Positions 50,069 through 59,550 of a stretch of DNA of 64,000 bases are shown here, piece by piece. This stretch comes from Taishania sp045629585. Its GTDB lineage: Bacteria > Bacteroidota > Bacteroidia > Flavobacteriales_D > Crocinitomicaceae. The number at the start of each line of letters is the position of its first letter. Within the stretch, counting starts at the first letter, position 1. The notes beneath the pieces were generated by a model. The model saw nothing but the letters and a program-made list of their open reading frames with translations, made no database searches and was not told the DNA's origin. Made by a program: the position numbers and the translations under genes. The stretch is from assembly GCA_045629585.1 (NCBI GenBank), contig JAZQRM010000021.1, positions 1 through 64,000 on the forward strand, in the 5' to 3' direction.

Positions 50069-50836
50069 TTGCAAGTAACAATTCTAGGTTCGGGTACTTC
50101 TCAAGGTGTTCCAGTCATTGCATGTGACTGTGATGTTTGCCTTTCACAGGATTTGAAAGATAAGCGTTTACGCTCCTCTATTTTGATTTCACATAAAGAT
50201 TTACAGCTAGTTGTAGATACAGGACCGGATTTTAGACAACAAATGTTACGTGAGAATGTCCAATTTTTGGATGCTGTTTTTTTTACCCACATGCACAAAG
50301 ATCATTTGGCGGGATTGGATGATGTACGTTCATTTAATTTTAAGCAAAATGCAGACATGCCTGTTTTTTGTGACTATCTAGTGAATGATGCGCTACATAG
50401 GGAGTTTGAATATGTTTTTAAATCGGATTATCCTGGCATCCCCAAATTGGATGTAAATGTGATTGATAAAGATTTTAGCCAATCGTTTGGAGGTTTGACG
50501 GTAAATGCTTTGGAAGTAATGCATTATAAATTACCTGTTTTAGCCTTTCGTTTTAATCAGTTTGGATATGTGACGGATGCCAAAACTATTTCCAAAGAAG
50601 AAGCTGATAAGTTAAAAGGAGTGGAGGTCTTAGTTGTAAATGCGCTGAGGAAAGAAGAGCATATTTCCCATTTTAATTTACAGAAAGCGTTGGATTTTAT
50701 AGCTTATGTTAAACCTAAGAAGGCTTATTTAACTCATATCTCTCATTTAATGGGTAAACATAAAACCGTCACAAGTGAATTACCTGAAAATGTAGAACTG
50801 GCTTATGACGGTTTAAAGATTGAATTGGAAGATTAA
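50069..50836 (+). CDS. MBL-fold metallohydrolase (PhnP-like)
   Basis: The metallo-beta-lactamase-fold enzyme starts with QVTILGSGTSQGVPV and carries CDCDVC, VDTGPDFRQQ and THMHKDHLAGLDD (the metal-binding H-x-H-x-D-H motif), then HISHLMGKHK at the end. This is the PhnP-like phosphodiesterase arrangement, with an extra zinc-binding cysteine pair. No ATG begins it; I chose the TTG at 50069 (255 residues), next to the usual motif and after the -7 box, with TTG at 50042 as the alternative. Its stop overlaps that of the convergent carbonic anhydrase gene. Confidence 0.9.
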   Translation: MQVTILGSGTSQGVPVIACDCDVCLSQDLKDKRLRSSILISHKDLQLVVDTGPDFRQQMLRENVQFLDAVFFTHMHKDHLAGLDDVRSFNFKQNADMPVFCDYLVNDALHREFEYVFKSDYPGIPKLDVNVIDKDFSQSFGGLTVNALEVMHYKLPVLAFRFNQFGYVTDAKTISKEEADKLKGVEVLVVNALRKEEHISHFNLQKALDFIAYVKPKKAYLTHISHLMGKHKTVTSELPENVELAYDGLKIELED

Positions 50837-51432
50837 TTTCCTTTTATTTTTTCCCAAGTAGTATACATAGCTTCCTGTTTTGGACGATTTTCTTCTAATT
50901 CTGTTAATGGTTCACATGGTTTTAAAGTAGCATGTAATTCAGCTGGTAAAGCTTGATATAAAGCCGTTCCTTTTGATTTCCAAGCAATCATTTCATCGGA
51001 TACATCTTTGATTATTTTCGCTGGATTACCGATCACTAAGCTGCGTTTAGGGATGAGCATTTTAGCAGGGACAAAACAAAGTGCCCCGATGATGCATTCA
51101 TTTTCAATGATTACATCATCCATTATTACGCTATTCATACCAATCATAGAGTTTTCACCAATGATACCTCCATGGACAATTGCACCATGTCCAATATGCG
51201 CACCTTTTTTCAAAGTTACGGTAGTCCCAGGAAACATGTGAATCGTACAATTTTCTTGTACATTACATCCATCCTCGATGATGATTTGTCCCCAATCTCC
51301 TCTTAGAGCGGCTCCAGGGCCTATGTAAACGTTTTCTCCAATAATTACATTTCCGGTCACACAAGCTTGTGGATGAACAAAACTAGAGGGTTTGACGACA
51401 GGTTTGAACCCATTAAATTCGTAAATAGCCAC
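50833..51432 (-). CDS. Gamma-carbonic anhydrase family protein (PaaY/YrdA-like)
   Basis: The 199-residue left-handed beta-helix protein is built of hexapeptide repeats (V-I-I-G-E-N, V-Y-I-G-P-G and so on) with the histidines of the gamma-class zinc site in TIHMFPG, HIGHGAIVHG. Such proteins can be carbonic anhydrases or CoA thioesterase-like PaaY; the activity is not proven here. It ends overlapping the MBL gene stop by four bases. Confidence 0.93.
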   Translation of the reverse strand: MAIYEFNGFKPVVKPSSFVHPQACVTGNVIIGENVYIGPGAALRGDWGQIIIEDGCNVQENCTIHMFPGTTVTLKKGAHIGHGAIVHGGIIGENSMIGMNSVIMDDVIIENECIIGALCFVPAKMLIPKRSLVIGNPAKIIKDVSDEMIAWKSKGTALYQALPAELHATLKPCEPLTELEENRPKQEAMYTTWEKIKGN

Positions 51433-51441
51433 TTTTTTTCT

Positions 51442-51957
51442 TTAAAATTGTTGAATGAATGTCTTAATCTTAGTATCTATTTCTGGTAAGAAATCACCAT
51501 ATTCATCTGTATTATTACCATTTGAAGGAATAGATAAGGTAATTACTTCTTCAGCACCGAATCGTTTTACTAGAAAGCTGAGATGGTCAGCAGAACTTTG
51601 TGCTCCACCATAGCCTTTGGATGTACTTAATATGAAAATCTTCTTTCCAGCAAGAAATTTCAATTCGGCACGTGAAAGCCAATCTAACATAGATTTTAAA
51701 TACGCTGTTACAGACCCATTGTGTTCGGGAGAGGTCAGTAAAATAGTGTTTGTCTTTTTTAGTTCGGATAGGATAGATTGTATTTCTGATGGAATTCCAT
51801 CTTGTATTTCTAGATCTGCATCATACATGGGAAGTTTATACTCATGTATTGGAAGAATATTTAAACGAACGTTGTATTTATTAATTAATAGATTTAATAA
51901 TTCTAGATGGATGGAGGTACTACTGTTACTTCCGTTAATGGCTAATAAATGGTCCAT
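51442..51957 (-). CDS. NAD(P)H-dependent FMN reductase
   Basis: The 171-residue flavodoxin-like reductase (PF03358-like) has the GSNSSTSIHLELLNLL phosphate-binding start, TSPEHNGSVTAYLKSMLDWLSR and FILSTSKGYGGAQSS, both FMN-contacting loops. These enzymes reduce flavins or quinones. It lies nine bases upstream of the carbonic anhydrase-like gene on the minus strand, so the two may share a message. Confidence 0.92.
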   Translation of the reverse strand: MDHLLAINGSNSSTSIHLELLNLLINKYNVRLNILPIHEYKLPMYDADLEIQDGIPSEIQSILSELKKTNTILLTSPEHNGSVTAYLKSMLDWLSRAELKFLAGKKIFILSTSKGYGGAQSSADHLSFLVKRFGAEEVITLSIPSNGNNTDEYGDFLPEIDTKIKTFIQQF

Positions 51958-51982
51958 AATTTAACTGATTTAAGTTAAAGAT

Positions 51983-52016
51983 AAAAAAAAAGAGCCACTT
52001 TTCAGTAGCTCTTTTT
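51983..52016 (-). terminator. Terminator of the M16 peptidase pair
   Basis: On the minus strand AAAGAGCTAC and GTGGCTCTTT form a stem with one G-T mismatch and a TGAAAA loop, followed by a run of nine T. Confidence 0.8.
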
Positions 52017-52036
52017 GAATCATCGGAATTCAACAA

Positions 52037-54124
52037 TTATTTAAAGTCGTTGATTGATCCTTTATTGAATTGAATGTCTTTTAAAGTTGCATCGATAACC
52101 ATTTCACCAATTGCTAAAGAATAGCGTTGAGGAATCTTGAAACCATTTACATCTTTATAATCCTGATAAGTGATAGTTGATTCGTACTGTTCACCGTCTG
52201 GGCCTTTTCCTAATGAAACCGTTTTTGCTTTCAAGAAGTTGTTTTTATTGAAATAATCAAAAGTAACATTATCACCATCTACTATTTTAACAACATAGAA
52301 AAGAGTACCGTTTTGCTCTTCTATACCTAATAATTGAGCATTTGTACCAATCTTTGCGTAATTAAGTTCAGGGAAATACCCAACCGATTTTTTACTTTCA
52401 TTTATCTCTTCTTCGGTCATTTCACTTCGTCCAGTTTGCATATTGGTTTTGAAACCTGTTTTACCGTCAAAGTATGATTTTTCTAGTACCATTCCGCTCA
52501 TTTCCATTGTACGTGCTGATTGATTTGGATTTGCCCAAAACTCTTTAGCCTCTAATTTCACAGGAGCTTGAGGAATTGCCAATTCTGATGTTTTAAGAAC
52601 AGATTTCAATTTTTTCAATTTTTTATCTTGCTCTTTTACATTTTTAGAATTAGTTACCGCTAAACCGTAATTTTCAAATAGGGTAGAAGAAGTTATATCT
52701 GCAGGCAACATCTCTGTAGCAACATTACCAAATGCATCTAATAATTCAACTTTTCCGTCTCCGTCAAATTTTTTGATTTTTTCAAGAACAGATTCGTCTC
52801 CAACGACAATGATGTAACAATTATCATCTGACATGTATTTATCAGCTGTTGCTTGAATATCTTCAATAGTGATATCTTGCAATCGCTTTAAATAGTTTTT
52901 GTAATAGTCATCTGGTAAGTTATAACGAGCTATAGTTGATGCAAAGCGAGCGATTGTTGATGCTTGTTCTAATGAACGTGCAAAGCTACCATTCATTGAT
53001 GCTTTAGTTAAACTCAATTCTTCAGCAGTTGCTGGTCTTGACTTGAATCCACCGACTTCTTTCAAAAGTTCAATTATAGCACTATCCGTTACTTCTGTTC
53101 TGAATGATCCTGAAGCGTTTAAATAAGCACCTTGTGGTTCAACACGAACAGATGAGTATGCTCCATAAGTATAGGCCTTATCTTCACGTAAATTTTGAAA
53201 TAAACGTGTTCCAAATCCACCACCACCTAGGATTCCATTCATTACATTGATCTTTAATTGATCAGCGTCACCTGTTTTGATATTTAAAGGTCTAGCAACT
53301 TGAATGTACGACTGAACAGCACCTGGTTTCTTAACGAATACTACACGATTACCGTTTTTAAGAACTTTGATTTGTTCGAAGGAAGGAACAGATGTGCGTT
53401 TTCCTGCCCATGAGCCGAAATACTTTTCAGCAGTGCGCTTAGCATCCTCTTTACTGATGTCTCCAACGATTACCAAATAAGAACCTTCAGGAACAAATGT
53501 AGAGCGGAAATACTCTTCGATATCCTTACGTTCGATATTAGAAAGTGTTTCTTCTGTCATTACTTCACCATAGGGATGATTAACGAAAAGTGATTTCATT
53601 AACGCATTTCCTCCCATTGCCTCAGGACTTGATTTTACAGATAAAAGTGCACTTTCGGTTTGTTTTTTGATTCGAATGAATTCAGATTCAGGGAAGTTAG
53701 CCTGATACAATACATCTGTCATCAGTTTTAAACCTTCGTCCTTGAATTTTGTTAAACAAGACAAGTACAAACCTGTTGAAGAAGCAGAAAGATTGGCTCC
53801 GATGTAGTCTTTTTTAGCGTCTAACTCATCCTTAGTCATGTTGCTAGTTCCTGCCAAAATCAAATCACCAGCCAATTCAGAAATCCCTGCTTTATCTCCT
53901 TCTAAATTAGTAACATCAGTTACCGATAAAGAAAAAGTGATCTTAGGTATTTTATGATTTTCTGATAAAATCACCGTTAATCCATTGTCTAGTTTAAAGA
54001 TCGTTGGATCTGGAATATTGATTGTTGCAGCTTTCGCTGGTACAGGTTGTTTACTGCGATCTATTTGTTGTGCATTTGCCCCAAACGCCGCAAGAATTCC
54101 GATTGCTAATACAATTTTTTTCAT
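52037..54124 (-). CDS. M16 peptidase-like subunit without zinc motif
   Basis: A 695-residue secreted protein with a signal peptide (MKKIVLAIGILAAFGANAQ) and an M16 two-domain fold, plus a C-terminal extension (about residues 480-695). The place where an active M16 enzyme has H-x-x-E-H reads GISELAGDLI, so there is no zinc site; this is the non-catalytic partner type. The retained VGDISKEDAKRTAEKYFG and NGILGGGGFGTRLFQNLRED support the fold. It follows the active subunit after seven bases, so the two probably form a heterodimer in the periplasm. Confidence 0.92.
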   Translation of the reverse strand: MKKIVLAIGILAAFGANAQQIDRSKQPVPAKAATINIPDPTIFKLDNGLTVILSENHKIPKITFSLSVTDVTNLEGDKAGISELAGDLILAGTSNMTKDELDAKKDYIGANLSASSTGLYLSCLTKFKDEGLKLMTDVLYQANFPESEFIRIKKQTESALLSVKSSPEAMGGNALMKSLFVNHPYGEVMTEETLSNIERKDIEEYFRSTFVPEGSYLVIVGDISKEDAKRTAEKYFGSWAGKRTSVPSFEQIKVLKNGNRVVFVKKPGAVQSYIQVARPLNIKTGDADQLKINVMNGILGGGGFGTRLFQNLREDKAYTYGAYSSVRVEPQGAYLNASGSFRTEVTDSAIIELLKEVGGFKSRPATAEELSLTKASMNGSFARSLEQASTIARFASTIARYNLPDDYYKNYLKRLQDITIEDIQATADKYMSDDNCYIIVVGDESVLEKIKKFDGDGKVELLDAFGNVATEMLPADITSSTLFENYGLAVTNSKNVKEQDKKLKKLKSVLKTSELAIPQAPVKLEAKEFWANPNQSARTMEMSGMVLEKSYFDGKTGFKTNMQTGRSEMTEEEINESKKSVGYFPELNYAKIGTNAQLLGIEEQNGTLFYVVKIVDGDNVTFDYFNKNNFLKAKTVSLGKGPDGEQYESTITYQDYKDVNGFKIPQRYSLAIGEMVIDATLKDIQFNKGSINDFK

Positions 54125-54131
54125 CTTGATA

Positions 54132-55598
54132 TTATTTTTCAGCTTTTGGTAAATAATGTAAAATCACGCGCGCATCAGCATTTAAATACTTGTTTGCTAC
54201 ACGTTGAATATCTTCGCGTGTTACAGCCATATATTTTGCCAATTCTTCATTTACGTAGTTTGCATTTCCGAAATACACGTGACTGTCTGCTAAACTCTCG
54301 CTGATACCTGCTACAGTTGAATACGAAGAAACTGCAGAATTCTCCATTTGATTTCGAATGGTAGTAAACTCTTCTTCAGAAATCAATTCTTTTTTGATTT
54401 TCTCAATTTCCTGATCCATTGACACTTGAATGTCATCAAGATTGGCATCTTTATTAGCGATAGCACCAAATAAACCAATCCCTGCATCCTCTAATCCATA
54501 AGCAAATGAAAAAGCCTGCATTGCTTGCTCTTTACGCTCAACTAATTCTTTGTTTATACGTGAGCTAGACCCTCCAGAAAGTACTTTATTCATCATTTCT
54601 AACGCGTAAAAATCTGGGTTTGTTTGAGCAGGAAGTTGATAACCGATAAACAAAGCAGGAAGTTGGATGTTATCATAAACAACATCTTTAACTACTGAGT
54701 TTAATGCCGTGTAATTTTTATTTGGGCGAGGAACAACAGTTGCGATTTTGCTATACTTATTGAACACTTCTTTAGCTTTCGGATTTTTGAAAGCGAAGAA
54801 ATCATCTCCAAAAATAGATTTTTCAACTCCGTATTTTGTTACAAAAGCATTGTCTTCTAACGCTAAAAAGTCACGATATAGATTTAAAGCTTGACCTGTT
54901 GGAATCGTACCAAAATATTTATCAATTAACTTTTTTGTTTCTGTGATATTGATATCTCCAGCAATTGAAAGTGTTGCATTAGCAGGCACATAAAAAGTAT
55001 GATAAAAACCAACGTAATCCTCTTCTTGAGCTGCATCTAAGTGTTCCATACTACCAATTGGTTGCCAGTTGTATGGGTGATCCGTGTACATTCTTTTGAA
55101 CATTTCTGTAAAGAAAGTTGCATACGGTTGGTTGTCAACACGCATTCTTTTTTCTTCTTTTACAACTGAACGTTGAGTTTCAATTCCTACGTTTTCAACT
55201 TTTGCATGCAATAGTCGTTCACTTTCCAACCATAATCCTAATTCTAATTCATTAGAAGGAAGAAGTTCAAAGTAATAAGTGCGGTCCATGGATGTATTGG
55301 CATTCAATGTTCCACCAGCTCGTTCTACAATTTTAGCATATTCTCCACGTTCAATGTGTTTTGTACCTTCAAACAAAAGGTGTTCAAAGAAGTGTGCGAA
55401 TCCAGTACGATCGCTTTTTTCATTTTTTGAACCAACGTGATAAAGAACAGAAACAGCAACAATAGGAGTTGATTTTTCTTCATGTAAAATCACGTGCATT
55501 CCATTTGGTAAGTCGTATTCAATAAACTTGATCTTTTCTTGAGCAAAAGAACTATACGACAAAATACCGATAAGTCCGCTTATGAGTATTCTTTTCAT
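54132..55598 (-). CDS. Zinc metallopeptidase M16, active subunit
   Basis: The 488-residue protein has a signal peptide (residues about 1-20) and an M16 catalytic domain with the inverted zinc motif GFAHFFEHLLF: His69, Glu72, His73. Downstream are NGMHVILHEEKSTPIV at the start of the domain, VVKEEKRMRVDN (third zinc ligand region) and VLSGGSSSRINKELV. It is followed by an inactive M16-like protein, a pair like the mitochondrial processing peptidase subunits. Its substrates are unknown. Confidence 0.95.
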   Translation of the reverse strand: MKRILISGLIGILSYSSFAQEKIKFIEYDLPNGMHVILHEEKSTPIVAVSVLYHVGSKNEKSDRTGFAHFFEHLLFEGTKHIERGEYAKIVERAGGTLNANTSMDRTYYFELLPSNELELGLWLESERLLHAKVENVGIETQRSVVKEEKRMRVDNQPYATFFTEMFKRMYTDHPYNWQPIGSMEHLDAAQEEDYVGFYHTFYVPANATLSIAGDINITETKKLIDKYFGTIPTGQALNLYRDFLALEDNAFVTKYGVEKSIFGDDFFAFKNPKAKEVFNKYSKIATVVPRPNKNYTALNSVVKDVVYDNIQLPALFIGYQLPAQTNPDFYALEMMNKVLSGGSSSRINKELVERKEQAMQAFSFAYGLEDAGIGLFGAIANKDANLDDIQVSMDQEIEKIKKELISEEEFTTIRNQMENSAVSSYSTVAGISESLADSHVYFGNANYVNEELAKYMAVTREDIQRVANKYLNADARVILHYLPKAEK

Positions 55599-55686
55599 TA
55601 ATTATAATTTTAGGTTACAAATAAAAGAATTTATTTGGCATTGTTTATGCTAAAAGTGATTAGTGGTAAAAATCACGCTATGAGGA

Positions 55687-55719
55687 TTGAGATTTATTAA
55701 GCAATTCATTATATATTTG
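55687..55719 (+). promoter_or_regulatory. Promoter giving a leaderless message
   Basis: TTG (55687-55689) and TATATTTG (55712-55719) are separated by 22 bases. The box ends three bases (AAC) before the ATG at 55723, so transcription would begin at the start codon. Confidence 0.65.
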
Positions 55720-55722
55720 AAC

Positions 55723-56805
55723 ATGAAGAAATGGATTTTTGCTGTAGCACTAATGTTACAGAATTTGTCTTTTGGACAGACTGTTATACCTTTTATCGAT
55801 TATAATAAATGGTTGAGAACAGTGGAAAATGGAACTTTTAAATACATCGAGTTACAAGAAGTTCTAGAGTATAAAGCAGGAGATGAACTGGTTGCTTATC
55901 TTGATATTAGAGGTAATTTAAGAGTATATAAAGGGGAGGAGAGGCATGAAATAACAAATATGAATGTCAAGTACCAAGTTTCAGATAAACTTTTGGTGTG
56001 GAATGTTGGTACAACATTAGGTCTTTTTGATAATGGGGTAAAAAAAACCTTATCTTTTTTCGGAGGAGATTATATTGTCAAGGATGATTTGGTCCTTTTT
56101 ACCGATACACGTTATAATTCTATACAGGTCTATTGGAATGGGAAGGAATATCCGATTCAAATTTCTACGCAAGATGTTTACCTAAGTAATTCTGGTAAAA
56201 TAGGAGAGAATGTTGTTGCTTATGCGGATAATGGAGGGTTATATAAAATCTTTTATAAAGGACAAACTTATGAAGTCGGTGTTTGGAATGGAAATATAGA
56301 TTTACAAAGTGGAACCGATATCGTTGCATTCAATGATCCTAATACACGAACATTTGCGGTTTTTGATGCAGGAAATTTTTTGGATGTCGAAAATCAGTGG
56401 GTGAAGAAGTATAAGGCGGGAAGAGGATTTGTCGTTTTTGAAGATATTAATGGTAATTTGAAAAAATACGAAAAAGGAGAAGTGACGGATATCTCAAATT
56501 TCCCTGGAAAATGGGATTTGGTTGATGATGTCATCTGGTTTGAAAATAATGGATTTTCATATGTTCATTATAACAACAAGACTATTCAAGCTGCAAATTT
56601 TGTCACTGAAGATTATATTTTAAAAAATGGAACAGCGGTTTTTAGAAATATGATGGGAGGAGTATCTGCAATTGTTAAAGGACAAGCTGTTGAATTAACG
56701 AACATGGCAAATGCAACTTTTGAAATTTTTGGCAACTCTGTACTTGTTAAATTAGCCAATTATGACTTTATTATTTACACAAATGGTAAAATCTTAAGAC
56801 CATAA
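55723..56805 (+). CDS. Secreted repeat protein, probably beta-propeller-like
   Basis: From the ATG at 55723 (MKKWIFAVALMLQNLSFGQ signal peptide) the protein is 360 residues. It contains nine imperfect repeats of about 35 residues, starting near residues 52, 87, 119, 160, 197, 232, 267, 300 and 336. Each reads roughly G-D-x-L-V-A-Y-x-D-x-x-G-x-L-x-V-Y-x-x-G-x-x-x-x-L, a strand-turn-strand unit, as in GDELVAYLDIRGNLRVYKG and ENVVAYADNGGLYKIFYKG. Beta-propeller or beta-solenoid folding is likely. I know no name for the family. Transcribed alone; the leader is effectively absent. Confidence 0.8.
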   Translation: MKKWIFAVALMLQNLSFGQTVIPFIDYNKWLRTVENGTFKYIELQEVLEYKAGDELVAYLDIRGNLRVYKGEERHEITNMNVKYQVSDKLLVWNVGTTLGLFDNGVKKTLSFFGGDYIVKDDLVLFTDTRYNSIQVYWNGKEYPIQISTQDVYLSNSGKIGENVVAYADNGGLYKIFYKGQTYEVGVWNGNIDLQSGTDIVAFNDPNTRTFAVFDAGNFLDVENQWVKKYKAGRGFVVFEDINGNLKKYEKGEVTDISNFPGKWDLVDDVIWFENNGFSYVHYNNKTIQAANFVTEDYILKNGTAVFRNMMGGVSAIVKGQAVELTNMANATFEIFGNSVLVKLANYDFIIYTNGKILRP

Positions 56806-56846
56806 AACAAAGACTTTCGTTATATTTACGCACAAAATTTTAGAAA

Positions 56847-57449
56847 ATGAACAACTGGTTTACAGTAAAAGTAAAATATACTAAGACATTAGAAAACGGT
56901 ACAAATAAACGTGTTTCTGAACCTTATTTATTATCAGCAATATCTTTCACCGATGCTGAAGCACGCATATTTGAAGAGTTAGGGCAAGTGATTCGTGGTG
57001 AATTTGACGTTGTAAGTATTGGAAGAACAGAGATTCACGATATTTTCGCCTATGATGATTCATTCACTTGGTGGAAATGTAAAGTGACTTATGACGCTAC
57101 TGAACAAGGTGCTGAAAAACAGAAAAAAGTGTCACAAAACTATTTGGTTTCTGCGAATGATGCCCGTGAAGCGTATGAGCGTATAAAGGAATCATTAAGC
57201 GCAATGTTGGTGGAATTTAGTATTCCGTCGATCATTTTTTCTCCAATTGTGGATATTTTCCCCCCAGCTGAAAATTTGGATCGTGAGATTTCGCGTAGAC
57301 CAATGGAAGAGTTTGCTGTTGAAGAAAATCCAGCGCCACGCGGGGTAGTTTTCCAAGCAGCAGGATCCGATATTGATGATGAAGATATTGAGGACGAAGA
57401 AGATGAAGATTTTGACGGTGATGTTCTAGATGAATTCGACGCTGAATAA
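56847..57449 (+). CDS. DUF4494-family protein
   Basis: The 200-residue protein begins MNNWFTVKVKYTKTLENGTN and has SEPYLLSAISFTDAEARIFEEL, the pattern of the DUF4494 family of Bacteroidota. A duplicated half follows (WWKCKVTYDATEQGAEKQKK...YLVSANDAREAYERIKE, shown by its ends). The C-terminal 30 residues are highly acidic (DIDDEDIEDEEDEDFDGD) and probably disordered. Function unknown. The pdxH frame begins 20 bases before its stop. Confidence 0.9.
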   Translation: MNNWFTVKVKYTKTLENGTNKRVSEPYLLSAISFTDAEARIFEELGQVIRGEFDVVSIGRTEIHDIFAYDDSFTWWKCKVTYDATEQGAEKQKKVSQNYLVSANDAREAYERIKESLSAMLVEFSIPSIIFSPIVDIFPPAENLDREISRRPMEEFAVEENPAPRGVVFQAAGSDIDDEDIEDEEDEDFDGDVLDEFDAE

Positions 57450-58101
57450 TTCTTTGATGGAAGGATATAAAAAACAGTTACGTGATAATCACCAAGATTT
57501 CGAAAAGGACATTTTTGAAGGTCCAGCATTCGATAATCCTTTTGATTTGTTTGATAACTGGATGAAAAATGCAGTAGAGCAAGGTCAGGTTGAAGCAAAT
57601 GCTATGTCTATTTCAACGCTTAGCTCAAGTCATAAAATTAGCTCTCGTATTGTCTATCTAAAAGAAATGATAGATAATACGTTTGTGTTTTATACCAATT
57701 ATAACTCCCTGAAAGGACAAGATATAGCTTCTACAAATGTTGGAAGTATTTTGTTCTTTTGGCCTCAATTGCAACAACAAATTCGCATTGAAGGACGAAT
57801 AATTAAAGTAGAGGAGCAAATTAGCGATGCTTATTTTGCTTCACGACCTAGAGCAAGTCAAATCGGAGCCTGGGCAAGTCATCAAAGTGAAATTTTAGGA
57901 AATAGAGAAGAGTTGGAACTTCGAATTAAGGAGTTAGAACTGCGTTTTCCTAATGAGGTACCAAGACCCTCAAATTGGGGTGGATATGCACTCATTCCTG
58001 ATTACTTTGAATTTTGGCAAGGGCGACCATCGCGACTTCATGATCGATTTGCTTTCAAATTACAAACAACGAATTGGTTAATAAACCGTTTGAACCCATA
58101 A
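57430..58101 (+). CDS. pdxH: Pyridoxamine 5'-phosphate oxidase
   Basis: PdxH oxidises pyridoxamine- and pyridoxine-5'-phosphate to PLP using FMN. The 223 residues carry SSRIVYLKEM, FYTNYNSLKGQDI, FFWPQLQQQIRIEGRI and the C-terminal FEFWQGRPSRLHDRFAF, all standard. The start at 57430 overlaps the DUF4494 gene by 20 bases; an ATG at 57457 (MEGYKKQLRDNHQ), after the overlap, is an alternative. Its stop overlaps the M16 start in TAATG. Confidence 0.96.
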   Translation: MNSTLNNSLMEGYKKQLRDNHQDFEKDIFEGPAFDNPFDLFDNWMKNAVEQGQVEANAMSISTLSSSHKISSRIVYLKEMIDNTFVFYTNYNSLKGQDIASTNVGSILFFWPQLQQQIRIEGRIIKVEEQISDAYFASRPRASQIGAWASHQSEILGNREELELRIKELELRFPNEVPRPSNWGGYALIPDYFEFWQGRPSRLHDRFAFKLQTTNWLINRLNP

Positions 58102-59345
58102 TGTACGATATCAATCCACAAATAATACAACTTCCTAACGGTATCCGTCTAGTTTACCAATACAAAGACAGTGCTGTAGGTCATTTTGGTACAACAATTT
58201 TAGCAGGTAGTCGCTATGAAACAAAAGAAGAAGAGGGATTAGCTCACTTCATCGAACACTGTATTTTTAAAGGAACAACTAAACGAAAGGCATTTCATAT
58301 TCTTTCTCGATTAGACTCTGTTGGTGGTGAGCTTAATGCTTACACAGCAAAGGAAGAAATCGTTGTATATGCCTCGTTCACTAATGTTTATTTAAGTCGT
58401 GCAGTAGAACTTATTTCTGACATTCTTTTTAATTCCACCTTTCCAGAAAAAGAGATAGAGAAGGAAAAAGAGGTTGTGTTGGATGAAATAAATTCATATT
58501 TAGACGCACCAAGTGATCGTATCTTTGATGATTTTGAATCAAAACTGTTTAGAGGTCACCCACTAGGAGGTAATATCTTAGGTACGGAAGATTCTGTTCG
58601 TGGTTTTACAAGGGAGAATATAATAGCCTACATTAAAAAACATTTCACTACCAATAATATGGTTGTTTCCTATGTTGGAAACGAGTCCTTTAAAAAGGTG
58701 AAACAATTAGTGGATAAATATTTTCAAGTTTGTCACTTGCACGAGGGACACAAGGAATTAGAATGTTTTACACCAAATCCAGTATTCAAAAGCATTGATT
58801 CTGTTGCTAATTACCAGACCCACGCCATTATCGGAGGTGTTGGTCCCAATTATGCACATGAGCATCGTAAAGGTATGGTACTTCTCACAAATATACTTGG
58901 AGGTCCAGCATTGAATTCAAGATTGATTTTATCAATTCGTGAAAAATATGGATATGCCTATAATATTGAAGCCAATTTCACACCTTATATGGATACCGGT
59001 TTTTGGTCTATTTATCTAGGAACAGATCAAAAGAACTTAAACAAATCTATTTCTCTTGTTCAGAAAGAACTAAAATTAATTCAAGAAAAGAAAATGGGGA
59101 TTTTACAATTAAATAGAGCTAAAGAACAACTTAAAGGACAAATTGCTTTGTCTCTGGAGGGGAATGCTGGTTTGATGCTTGGTTTTGGTAAAAGTGTTTT
59201 AATGTTTGATCAAGTTGATAAAATCAGTGATATCTATAATGAAATTGATCAATTAACTGCTATTGAGTTAATGGACATTGCAAATCAATATTTTAATGCT
59301 GGTAATTGCAATCAATTGATATATGACATTAAAGAGGAAGAATAA
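58101..59345 (+). CDS. Zinc metallopeptidase M16 (pitrilysin family)
   Basis: A 414-residue cytoplasmic-type M16 enzyme without a signal peptide. The zinc motif is GLAHFIEHCIF with His49, Glu52 and His53 counted from the chosen start, and the downstream VVLDEINSYLDAPSDRIFDD has the third ligand. The start MYDINPQIIQLPNGIRLVY at 58101 is chosen because its ATG shares a base with the pdxH stop (TAATG); the ATG at 58074 lies inside pdxH. It is a processing-peptidase-like single-domain-pair enzyme with unknown substrate. Confidence 0.94.
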   Translation: MYDINPQIIQLPNGIRLVYQYKDSAVGHFGTTILAGSRYETKEEEGLAHFIEHCIFKGTTKRKAFHILSRLDSVGGELNAYTAKEEIVVYASFTNVYLSRAVELISDILFNSTFPEKEIEKEKEVVLDEINSYLDAPSDRIFDDFESKLFRGHPLGGNILGTEDSVRGFTRENIIAYIKKHFTTNNMVVSYVGNESFKKVKQLVDKYFQVCHLHEGHKELECFTPNPVFKSIDSVANYQTHAIIGGVGPNYAHEHRKGMVLLTNILGGPALNSRLILSIREKYGYAYNIEANFTPYMDTGFWSIYLGTDQKNLNKSISLVQKELKLIQEKKMGILQLNRAKEQLKGQIALSLEGNAGLMLGFGKSVLMFDQVDKISDIYNEIDQLTAIELMDIANQYFNAGNCNQLIYDIKEEE

Positions 59346-59366
59346 TTTTTTTTACCATACTTTATT

Positions 59367-59399
59367 AAGGGGGATACGAAGGTATCTCCTTTTTTTTTT
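59367..59399 (+). terminator. Terminator of the DUF4494-pdxH-M16 operon
   Basis: AAGGGGGATAC and GTATCTCCTT form an imperfect stem with a GAAG loop, followed by about ten T. Confidence 0.8.
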
Positions 59400-59518
59400 G
59401 TTTCATAAATTAGGGGTGTGTGTCTGAAATTTGTCATTTTTCCGAAGTTACCCCTAAAAAAAGAGGGGGTAATTCAAAAAAAAATACATTTTTCCGAATT
59501 ACTAAATCGATTTTATAG

Positions 59519-59526
59519 TATTTTTG
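59519..59526 (+). promoter_or_regulatory. -7 promoter box of glnN
   Basis: TATTTTTG ends 24 bases before the ATG at 59551. The in-frame start at 59524 overlaps the box and is excluded. Confidence 0.55.
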
Positions 59527-59550
59527 CTTCAAAATTTAAGTAAACACAAC

